This document shows, piece by piece, positions 1-4,732 of a stretch of 6,558 nt of DNA (position 1 is its first letter; the number at the start of each line of letters is the position of its first letter). Source of the DNA: Planctomycetaceae bacterium (lineage in GTDB: Bacteria > Planctomycetota > Planctomycetia > Pirellulales > Pirellulaceae). The stretch spans positions 1 to 6,558 of the forward strand of contig NYXM01000203.1 in NCBI GenBank assembly GCA_002685655.1, written 5' to 3'. A model generated the notes under the pieces. That model was given only the letters and a program-made list of their open reading frames with translations, had not been told where the DNA came from and did not search any database. Both the position numbers and the translations under genes were made by a program.

Positions 1-169
1 CGCTACCAACGACGCTTTGTCGGGAAGGTGCCACCGTCCCCACAAAAGACTGACGGGGCCAAACGATCTTCTTGGTGATGGGGCTCACTGCGACGGCCGT
101 ATCACCTTGTGCCCACACCTCGCCAACCAGGCAAGAAAGCGACACAATGACACAGAGTTGAATCTTCAT
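1..169 (-). CDS. RND-type efflux periplasmic adaptor (HlyD/MFP family), N-terminal fragment
   Basis: The first 56 codons of a minus-strand gene are visible; the window edge removes the rest. The start is ATG at 169-167, with GAGG nine bases upstream (plus-strand 179-182). Residues 1-20 form a signal peptide: Lys at position 2, a hydrophobic stretch from about 3 to 16, then VWA followed by Gln, so cleavage is expected after Ala20. A lipobox is not convincing around Cys13. The mature part begins QGDTAVAVSPI and runs to FVGTVAPSRQSVVGS at residues 42-56. A short strand followed by GTV-P-R-S-VGS resembles the start of membrane-fusion proteins, which link an inner-membrane RND pump to an outer-membrane channel. 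In planctomycetes such genes usually precede an RND pump gene, so the pump may lie beyond base 1 (inference). The reading frame and secretion signal are firm. The family call rests on only about 35 mature residues, and another exported protein is possible. Confidence 0.62.
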   Translation of the reverse strand, partial: MKIQLCVIVSLSCLVGEVWAQGDTAVAVSPITKKIVWPRQSFVGTVAPSRQSVVGS

Positions 170-178
170 TGCGATTTG

Positions 179-182
179 CCTC
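179..182 (-). promoter_or_regulatory. Shine-Dalgarno of the minus-strand efflux-adaptor gene
   Basis: The minus strand reads GAGG here, nine bases before the ATG at 169. No other in-frame start with a comparable site lies close upstream, so this site supports that start and the signal peptide that follows. Confidence 0.6.
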
Positions 183-230
183 AGTAACGAGCATTGACAT
201 TTAGCCAAAATCCACAAGATTACGCACTCC

Positions 231-259
231 ACAATAGATCCGCCCGTTCCGAGGGTCAA
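231..259 (-). promoter_or_regulatory. Sigma-70-like promoter for the efflux-adaptor gene
   Basis: On the minus strand TTGACC (plus 259-254) matches the -35 consensus at five of six positions. After exactly 17 bases comes TATTGT (plus 236-231), matching the -10 box at four of six. Transcription would start near base 224, leaving a leader of about 55 bases before the ATG at 169 and the GAGG ribosome site. It lies in the 130-bp divergent gap shared with the methyltransferase gene. Found by eye; not experimentally supported. Confidence 0.5.
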
Positions 260-299
260 CCAGCGGGCCAGGGTCATCGCCCAGGAACTACGCGCGAGC

Positions 300-1082
300 A
301 TGAACGAGACCATTCAAGGCCACCTGTACGATTTCCCTCGCTATTACGATTTGGTTTTTGGGTCAGATTGGAAGGCCGAGCTAGATTTTCTCCAAGTGTG
401 TTTTGAGAAACATGCCAGCCGCCGTGTGCAGACTGTGTTCGAGCCTGCGTGTGGTACCGGGCGGCTCATGTTTCGATTGGCCAAGGCGGGATACGACGTC
501 TCTGGGCTCGACCTGAACGAACGGGCCGTCGATTATTGCAACAAGCGGCTCGTGCGGCACGGATTTCGTCCCACGGCGTTCGTGGCCGATATGTCCGAAT
601 TCCAGTTGCCACGACGCGTGGATGCCGCATTCAACATGATCAACAGCTTTCGTCATTTGCTTGATCGGGAAAGTGCGCATGCGCACTTGCACTGTATCGC
701 CGACTGTCTGAATCCAGGGGGACTGTATCTGTTGGGGTTGCATCTGACGCCGACCACGACCGATCCAATCGACGAAGAGTCTTGGTCGGCCCAACGGGGG
801 AGCTTGTGTGTCAATTCGCGTCTGTGGTCAACCGCGCGCGACCTGGAAGCACGCGAAGAACGCTGCCGCATGACTTTCGATGTGTACACACCGACGCGGG
901 GTTTTCGGATCGAAGATACGGTGATCTTTCGCACTTACACCCATCGCCAGCTGTTGGACCTGGTGCAGAAGATCGAAGGTCTGGAAATGGTGGCGGCGTA
1001 CGACTTCGCGTATGATGTCGAATCACCGCTGAAAATTGACAATTCGACCGAGGATATTGTCTTCGTGTTGCGCAAAAAGTGA
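300..1082 (+). CDS. Class I SAM-dependent methyltransferase
   Basis: This 260-residue protein has a Rossmann-fold SAM-binding domain, probably cytoplasmic because no signal or membrane segment is visible. An N-terminal YDFPRYYDLVF stretch (10-20) is typical of small-molecule methyltransferases of this class. Motif I is VFEPACGTGRL at 46-56. The acidic residue that should bind the ribose hydroxyls is Asp71 in GLDLN. AFVADM at 93-98 matches motif II with Asp97. VDAAFNMINSFRHL (108-121) and LNPGGLYLLGLHL (137-149) fit the later core strands. Residues 150-260 form a mixed cap that may set the substrate, which the sequence does not reveal. The start is ATG at 300, with a weak AGGA 13 bases upstream (283-286). 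The gene diverges from the efflux-adaptor gene, and 138 bp separate it from the next plus-strand gene, so co-transcription is uncertain. An 18-bp perfect palindrome lies inside the frame at 671-688. The fold is near certain; the substrate is unknown. Confidence 0.88.
   Translation: MNETIQGHLYDFPRYYDLVFGSDWKAELDFLQVCFEKHASRRVQTVFEPACGTGRLMFRLAKAGYDVSGLDLNERAVDYCNKRLVRHGFRPTAFVADMSEFQLPRRVDAAFNMINSFRHLLDRESAHAHLHCIADCLNPGGLYLLGLHLTPTTTDPIDEESWSAQRGSLCVNSRLWSTARDLEAREERCRMTFDVYTPTRGFRIEDTVIFRTYTHRQLLDLVQKIEGLEMVAAYDFAYDVESPLKIDNSTEDIVFVLRKK
671..688. repeat. 18-bp perfect palindrome inside the methyltransferase gene
   Basis: AAGTGCGCATGCGCACTT is its own reverse complement over all 18 bases. 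It sits in the coding frame over the residues SAHAHL (about 125-130) of the methyltransferase. By simple base-composition odds, a perfect palindrome this long is expected well under once in a window of this size. It may be chance helped by the repeated Ala-His codons, or a protein-binding or methylation site. Confidence 0.9.
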
Positions 1083-1220
1083 GGTTTTTCTCGATGAGCG
1101 CTGCATGTCTGGACTGGTAGCTTCTAATTGCTATTTGTAATTTGTGTTGAGGTTGATTAACTAACGTCTGAAGTTTGGCGGACTTGCAACTCAGCTCTCG
1201 CCTGTGGTAGGCAGCACGTC
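1083..1220 (+). other. Intergenic gap with a weak candidate promoter
   Basis: This 138-bp gap follows the methyltransferase stop and precedes the cysteine-repeat gene. Its middle (1121-1165) is AT-rich. It contains TTGTAA at 1135-1140, then 16 bases, then TTAACT at 1157-1162 preceded by TGA, an extended -10 arrangement. The match to consensus is modest. No terminator hairpin with a T run is visible after the methyltransferase stop, so read-through from the upstream gene is possible. Confidence 0.25.
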
Positions 1221-2582
1221 ATGAAACTTGATGAAGCAGTGGCAATTGACGAGGGCGTCCGGCAGTACGTGCAGTGGGCGTTGGAGACGCTAAAGGTCTC
1301 CGTAGCATCATCGGGTCGTGACGAATTGACGTTTGACATTCCCGACCGCCACAGGGCCTTCTTTCGCGGCGCGAAAATCGCGCAGCTGGTCTATGGCGGC
1401 TGTCCGAGGCCTTCGGAAAACTCTCCACCGGTGCAAGTTGCCGACAAGGATCAGGCTCACCCAAACGATACGACGCTGGTTCCGGTTGATGGTCAATTCC
1501 TGGCCTGGTTGATGGAGCAGCTGAGCTGCGCCGACAGCGTGCCGTACGCGGTTTCCACTGCGCCAGCCCTTCGCGTGCACGAAATATCGGCTCGATTATT
1601 CAAAGCCTATGCGGTGGATGGCGGCACGTTGCACTTGAGTGGTTGTACTTTGGAAGACCGGCCGTTGTTGCGGCAAACGTGGTTGGTTTCCGGCGACTCC
1701 AATCAGCCTCGGCTCGTCCACCGTTTCACGGACTCACAGGGCGTCATCTTGGAGAAAGTCGAGGTCGTGGCATTGGGTTTGACTTCGTACCAGCCGCCGG
1801 CGGGTTCACTGCCGCTTCTCGTGAAAGATGATGTACGGGCCTGGTGTGCAGTGGCCCAAGAACAGTTGGCGGCGACGGGCGACGCGATTCCGGATCGTGC
1901 CGCCGTTCTGGCTTCGGTGTTCTGGTGCCAGTATGCCGCCGGCAAGATTGAATTTGTGATCGACGATGTCTCAGCAGAGGTCGCGTTCTCTGGTTGGGCA
2001 AGGCAGCTTGTGGCTGGGCTGGTCGATCCACCGGCGTTTCAGTGTCCAGTCACCGGGATTCAGTCGCACGCGATCGCCGCAACGGACGACGGTCGGATTG
2101 CCGCGCGAGAAGCGATCCAGGTTTGCGCAATGAGCGGTCGCCGAGTCTTAATCAGCGAACTCAAAGCGTGCGAGCAGACCGGTCAAGACGTGCTGCCAGA
2201 GTATCTGGTGACGTGTCCAGTTAGCGGTCAGCAGATCCTGGGTTCGGCGTTGGAGCTTTGTAGCACCTGCCAGCAACCTGTCAGTCCCGCTTGCTTGGAG
2301 AAGGGAATCTGCGAGGCCTGCCGAACGATGATTCCGATTCGAAAGGACGATCCTCGCATGGCTCGCGTGTTGGGCGAATATCCGCGGCTTGACCGCTGGA
2401 CGAAGTGGCGAATTGGGGAAACGTCAACTTCTTACGTACTGGTTGCCGCAGCGTTCATCAAGCGAGTTCTGGTGGTAATTAACAAGGAGAACCTGGAGAT
2501 GGTGCGGTTGGCGACTCGCAATCGCTTCTCGTCGCAGTGGTCTGAACCGCCGCTGACGGACCGACAAGAGCTTCTTCGCTGA
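1221..2582 (+). CDS. Hypothetical protein with C-terminal cysteine repeats and zinc-ribbon-like CxxC pair
   Basis: I do not recognise a named family for this 453-residue protein. No signal peptide or transmembrane segment is visible, so it is probably cytoplasmic. Residues 1-60 look like a compact domain (TFDIPDRHRAFFRGAKIAQLVYG at 37-59). Residues 88-265 form a mixed alpha/beta region without a motif I can name. From 275 to 367 the protein is cysteine-rich. Cys302, 317, 332 and 347 are exactly 15 residues apart, each starting a C-x2-[ST]-G-like unit, apart from the last, which is CSTC. Cys347/350 and Cys364/367 then make a four-cysteine zinc-ribbon-like pair. A hydrophobic and basic tail follows (SYVLVAAAFIKRVLVVINKE, 404-423). 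The start is ATG at 1221, with a weak GGTAGG at 1206-1211. The gene converges on the minus-strand pair downstream. The tail and cysteine pattern recall planctomycete-conserved uncharacterised proteins, but that is from memory. Zinc binding is inferred; no enzymatic function is assigned. Confidence 0.8.
   Translation: MKLDEAVAIDEGVRQYVQWALETLKVSVASSGRDELTFDIPDRHRAFFRGAKIAQLVYGGCPRPSENSPPVQVADKDQAHPNDTTLVPVDGQFLAWLMEQLSCADSVPYAVSTAPALRVHEISARLFKAYAVDGGTLHLSGCTLEDRPLLRQTWLVSGDSNQPRLVHRFTDSQGVILEKVEVVALGLTSYQPPAGSLPLLVKDDVRAWCAVAQEQLAATGDAIPDRAAVLASVFWCQYAAGKIEFVIDDVSAEVAFSGWARQLVAGLVDPPAFQCPVTGIQSHAIAATDDGRIAAREAIQVCAMSGRRVLISELKACEQTGQDVLPEYLVTCPVSGQQILGSALELCSTCQQPVSPACLEKGICEACRTMIPIRKDDPRMARVLGEYPRLDRWTKWRIGETSTSYVLVAAAFIKRVLVVINKENLEMVRLATRNRFSSQWSEPPLTDRQELLR
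2124..2321 (+). repeat. Tandem 15-codon cysteine repeat plus zinc-ribbon-like end
   Basis: Codons 302-316, 317-331 and 332-346 each encode C-x2-[ST]-G-x2-[VI]-L-x3-L-x2: CAMSGRRVLISELKA, CEQTGQDVLPEYLVT and CPVSGQQILGSALEL. A fourth start at Cys347 turns into CSTC and leads to CEAC at 364-367. A possible degenerate earlier unit begins at Cys275 (CPVTG, base 2043), and its spacing to Cys302 is 27 residues, as if 12 residues were inserted. The DNA units are not identical, so the repeat is old and kept at protein level. Confidence 0.85.
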
Positions 2583-2601
2583 GAAGTGTCGATCTTTTAT
2601 T

Positions 2602-2628
2602 GTCGTCTTTCGCGGAGCGAAAGGCGAC
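2602..2628. repeat. 12-bp stem hairpin between convergent genes, probable dispersed planctomycete repeat
   Basis: GTCGTCTTTCGC (2602-2613) pairs with GCGAAAGGCGAC (2617-2628) around a GGA loop, with one T-G wobble as the only imperfection. It lies 20 bp after the plus-strand stop at 2582 and 37 bp before the minus-strand stop at 2665. There is no T run on the 3' side in either direction, so it is not a standard intrinsic terminator, although it could slow polymerase or protect 3' ends. The CTTTCGC/GCGAAAG core resembles hairpins I recall as common between genes in Rhodopirellula-like genomes (memory, not a search). A separate 10-bp perfect palindrome, AGGAATTCCT, follows at 2637-2646. Confidence 0.7.
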
Positions 2629-2664
2629 TATCGGGCAGGAATTCCTCGGAGAATCCTGAGCTCT

Positions 2665-3198
2665 TCAGGCAGACCTCCGTCGCAGAAAGACTGAACTACC
2701 GGCAAAGGCCAGTCCGCTCGCCACGACGATCAAGCCTATGTTGCGGTACATCGCTAACCGCTGGGACACCATGCGTGCCTGAACGAATGGTGACGCGTGA
2801 TAGTCCCCCAATCCGACATGTCGGGCGACGTTCCACATTTCGATCAGTTCTTCCGGCGCCGCACTGTCTACCTCCGCGATCCAGGCAGCGACCTCATCTT
2901 CTGGGGGTGGTTCGAGATTGGTTAGCTCAAGTGAATTCAGATGCATGAAAAGAGCCACGCCCGCGCCGACCAAAGCGATGACCACGCCGCTGGCAAAAGT
3001 CACTCCGGCGGCGGGGTTCCACTGGTACTTGCGTGCGTCGGTAGCTTCGCTGCTGGGAGTCAGTTCACGGATCGCCCGCAGTGACGGCACCTCGAGCGTC
3101 TCGCCGCAACCGCACATAACAGAACCGCCGGCTTGGCTCATGTCGACGGGCGTTGTGCTGCCGCACATTTCACACGGCAAGAGGTATCGAACGGCCAT
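2665..3198 (-). CDS. Small membrane protein with N-terminal zinc ribbon and two transmembrane helices
   Basis: This 177-residue protein has no family name I can give. Near its N-terminus are CEMC (Cys9, Cys12) and CGC (Cys29, Cys31), a zinc-ribbon-like arrangement also seen in bacterial membrane proteins that begin with a short zinc domain. A linker of about 25 residues follows, then a transmembrane helix at about 63-85 and a second at about 152-171 before an FLRRRSA end. Between the helices, residues 86-150 are acidic at first (PPPEDEVAAWIAEVDSAAPEE), then mixed. Both termini should lie on the same side; the RRR end suggests the cytoplasm, which would place the zinc ribbon inside and the loop outside (inference). 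The ATG at 3198 lies 9 bp after the reductase stop, with a weak GAGAA-type ribosome site overlapping the end of that gene, so the two are probably translated from one transcript. A functional link to the reductase is not evident. Confidence 0.78.
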   Translation of the reverse strand: MAVRYLLPCEMCGSTTPVDMSQAGGSVMCGCGETLEVPSLRAIRELTPSSEATDARKYQWNPAAGVTFASGVVIALVGAGVALFMHLNSLELTNLEPPPEDEVAAWIAEVDSAAPEELIEMWNVARHVGLGDYHASPFVQARMVSQRLAMYRNIGLIVVASGLAFAGSSVFLRRRSA

Positions 3199-3207
3199 AA
3201 TTCTCGT

Positions 3208-3993
3208 TCATGCTGGGGCTGCGGAACCGCGGTTTGCCCACCAGGGCAAGGTGATTCCGCCATCGATGAGCAATGTTGCGCCGGTTGTGTAATCGTTCGT
3301 TGGGTCGCAGAGAAACAATATTCCCTTCGCCATTTCCTCGGAAGTTCCTAATCGTCCGGCCGGTATCGACTTGGCGGCATTCTGCAGTGTTTCCTCGCTC
3401 GCGAATTTTCTTTCGCCAGGCGTGTCTGTCCAACCGGGCTGGATCACGTTGATACGAATCTTGTGCTCAGCTAGTTCAATTGCGGCGGTTCGTGCCATGT
3501 GATCGAGAGCCGCTTTGGCCATGTTGTACGCCATGGAACTCGGCACGGGGACGAACGCGTGCGGCGAACTCACTACCGCAATAGCTCCCCCAGATTGCTG
3601 TTCAATCATCTGGCGCGCGGCGGCGCGGACCAGGTAGAAGGCACCCCACATGGTTACGTCGATCGTCCGATGGAAGCCCGTCATGTCCGCGGAAAAAAAT
3701 GGCTCCCGCTCGCTATAGGCGGCATTACTGACGGCAATATCCAGTTTTCCAAACTCGCCAACGGCAGCCTCAACCAAACTCTCGACCGCTGCCTGCACGG
3801 CTACGTCAGCCTGAAAAGCAATCGCTTGGGAACCATCTTGCTGGATTTGCCCAACGACCTCTTCCGCCTGTTCCGGGTGTGACCGGTAATTCACTACGAC
3901 CTTGGCGCCGGCTCTTCCCAGGGCCAAAGCGGTCGCACGACCGATGCCCATGCTAGCGCCCGTGACGACTGCAACTTGTCCTGCTAAATCCAT
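3208..3993 (-). CDS. Short-chain dehydrogenase/reductase (SDR, classical type)
   Basis: This 261-residue protein is an NAD(P)-dependent oxidoreductase of the classical SDR family, probably cytoplasmic. The cofactor motif is TGASMGIG at residues 11-18. SNAA at 89-92 stands where NNAG is usual. The catalytic residues fit Ser143, Tyr156 and Lys160 (YNMAK). PGW at 186-188 and the IDGG near 243-246 complete the family pattern. NYRS after the second strand, with Arg37, suggests NADPH preference, as in glucose 1-dehydrogenase-like and 3-oxoacyl-ACP-reductase-like members. The usual Asn of the Asn-Ser-Tyr-Lys tetrad appears to be Thr114 in DVTMWGAF. The substrate is unknown. I start at ATG 3993 because it gives the normal 10-residue lead to the glycine motif. 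In-frame ATGs at 4005, 4065 and 4137 would add 4, 24 or 48 residues that match nothing typical of the family. None of the four has a strong ribosome site. The stop lies 9 bp before the next minus-strand gene. Confidence 0.88.
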   Translation of the reverse strand: MDLAGQVAVVTGASMGIGRATALALGRAGAKVVVNYRSHPEQAEEVVGQIQQDGSQAIAFQADVAVQAAVESLVEAAVGEFGKLDIAVSNAAYSEREPFFSADMTGFHRTIDVTMWGAFYLVRAAARQMIEQQSGGAIAVVSSPHAFVPVPSSMAYNMAKAALDHMARTAAIELAEHKIRINVIQPGWTDTPGERKFASEETLQNAAKSIPAGRLGTSEEMAKGILFLCDPTNDYTTGATLLIDGGITLPWWANRGSAAPA

Positions 3994-4063
3994 ACCAGAC
4001 ACCATGTTCTGACCGAGTTTCCGAAAGCCATGCACAACTGAAACGAAGGAAAACCAAGCCTTC

Positions 4064-4092
4064 ATGCTACGTATTCTGGCGCGGTGAAACAA
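4064..4092 (-). promoter_or_regulatory. Weak candidate promoter for the reductase/membrane-protein pair
   Basis: On the minus strand TTGTTT (plus 4092-4087) is followed after 17 bases by TAGCAT (plus 4069-4064), which matches the -10 box at four of six positions. The -35 match is only three of six. A start near 4057 would place transcription after the ATGs at 4137 and 4065 and so favour the ATGs at 4005 or 3993. Confidence 0.22.
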
Positions 4093-4304
4093 GGATATCC
4101 AGTGCCCACACGAGCAAGGGCGCACCAGGATCAGCATCCCGCGATTAGGACTATTTCTGGGCGAGCAACAACCAGAACGGGGACTGTGAGCGAAGATCTC
4201 GAAATTCTTCCCGGCAAAAGTCTAGACCTGACGCCGTGGGTAGTTAGAATTTATGCACTTACACAGTTGCGCCGTGCACTGCTGGAGTTGATATTGCTGG
4301 CCGG

Positions 4305-4345
4305 GGGGGTGAAAGCACTGGGGGTGAATTGGAGTGTCCATTCAC
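4305..4345. repeat. G-rich 15-bp-spaced direct repeat and bulged hairpin
   Basis: GGGGGTGAA occurs at 4305-4313 and again at 4320-4328, fifteen bases apart; the first copy lies within a run of seven Gs. The second copy leads into a hairpin: GTGAAT (4324-4329) pairs with ATTCAC (4340-4345), and GGA (4331-4333) with TCC (4337-4339), around a GTG loop with one bulged T. No T run follows, so it is not a normal terminator. Its role is unknown. Confidence 0.6.
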
Positions 4346-4467
4346 TTTGCAAACGATATCGGTTCGGAGGCTTCTTATTGACTTCGCCCGTTTGTTTAAT
4401 CAGCATCCCCACCCTTCTTCCCCGACCAACGCGATCCACACCCCTTATTGGTCCCATGCCTAGCGGT

Positions 4468-4530
4468 TTGGTAAAGCTGGGTTGACTTTCGGTAGCTTTC
4501 GTTAGCTGCCCAGACGCAATCTTTTACCAA
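4468..4530. repeat. Two-step inverted repeat enclosing a tandem 10-bp repeat
   Basis: TTGGTAAA (4468-4475) pairs exactly with TTTACCAA (4523-4530). Inside it, CTGGG (4477-4481) pairs with CCCAG (4509-4513). The enclosed segment contains CTTTCGGTAG (4486-4495) followed directly by CTTTCGTTAG (4496-4505), a 10-bp tandem repeat with one mismatch, then CT. The 10-bp period equals about one helical turn, as in operator sites for a protein binding one face of DNA. It lies 200-265 bp upstream of the sigma-factor start. Confidence 0.6.
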
Positions 4531-4618
4531 TTGCTTGGGCGACGAATGAAAACCATCAAAGAGGTGGTAGAGTTGCGAGATTCGCTTGAATGTGAATCGC
4601 CATGATTGGAAAGCCCCG

Positions 4619-4646
4619 TTGGAATGTCACAGGGCGTTGCTACAAC
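4619..4646 (+). promoter_or_regulatory. Candidate extended -10 promoter for the sigma-factor gene
   Basis: TTGGAA at 4619-4624 (four of six matches) is followed after 16 bases by TACAAC at 4641-4646 (four of six), directly preceded by TGC, an extended -10 element. The start would fall near 4653, giving a leader of about 80 bases to the TTG codon. The -10 box overlaps the inverted repeats described next. Confidence 0.35.
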
Positions 4647-4699
4647 CGAAATTGAATTCGGTCACGCACTGTTTGCCCAACAACGCCCGTTGCAATTGG
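4632..4699 (+). promoter_or_regulatory. Nested and alternative inverted repeats upstream of the sigma-factor gene
   Basis: GGGCGTTG (4632-4639) is an exact inverted repeat of CAACGCCC (4681-4688). Between them ACCGAA (4645-4650) pairs with TTCGGT (4657-4662) around six bases. The 3' arm can instead form a local hairpin, CAACG (4681-4685) with CGTTG (4688-4692), extended by CCAA (4677-4680) with TTGG (4696-4699) across a bulge. The two pairings exclude each other. This could be an operator, or a leader RNA switch if transcription begins upstream of 4632. Function is inferred only. Confidence 0.45.
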
Positions 4700-4719
4700 C
4701 CAGGTTGTAGACCCTAGTG

Positions 4720-4725
4720 AAGGAG
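4720..4725 (+). promoter_or_regulatory. Strong Shine-Dalgarno fixing the TTG start of the sigma-factor gene
   Basis: AAGGAG lies seven bases before TTG at 4733. It is the best ribosome site in the window. The next in-frame Met is residue 75, inside region 1.2, so the TTG start is well supported. Confidence 0.85.
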
Positions 4726-4732
4726 TACTGTC

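Larger units (their letters stand above)
3994..4732. other. 739-bp intergenic region between the divergent reductase and sigma-factor genes
   Basis: I find no convincing gene here. The open frames, such as a 133-codon one at 4084-4485, have no recognisable motif or strong ribosome site and overlap inverted repeats. The region holds a weak minus-strand promoter candidate, two G-rich direct repeats with a hairpin (4305-4345), a long broken stem around a tandem 10-bp repeat (4468-4530), and nested stems with a promoter candidate before the sigma gene (4619-4699). A small RNA gene is possible but unproven. Confidence 0.6.

Noticed and set aside
194..222. Perfect TTGACA at 194-199 as a plus-strand promoter for the methyltransferase
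   Set aside because: No acceptable -10 box lies 16-18 bases downstream; the options match at three positions at best.
194..406. Open frame overlapping the start of the methyltransferase gene, beginning at TTG
   Set aside because: It overlaps a clear gene in another frame, and its Arg/Ser/Pro-rich translation looks like a shadow.
381..794. 137-codon minus-strand open frame inside the methyltransferase gene
   Set aside because: It is antisense to a well-supported gene, with no motif or ribosome site of note.
3994..4137. 48-residue N-terminal extension of the reductase frame
   Set aside because: The extension has no family match or signal peptide, and the ATG at 3993 gives the normal SDR N-terminus.
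4303..4336. G-quadruplex in the G-rich stretch
   Set aside because: Only two long G runs are present; four tracts with short loops are not clearly available.
4084..4485. 133-codon open frame on the plus strand in the long intergenic gap
   Set aside because: There is no recognisable motif or strong ribosome site, its composition is low in typical core residues, and it runs through a G run and a hairpin.
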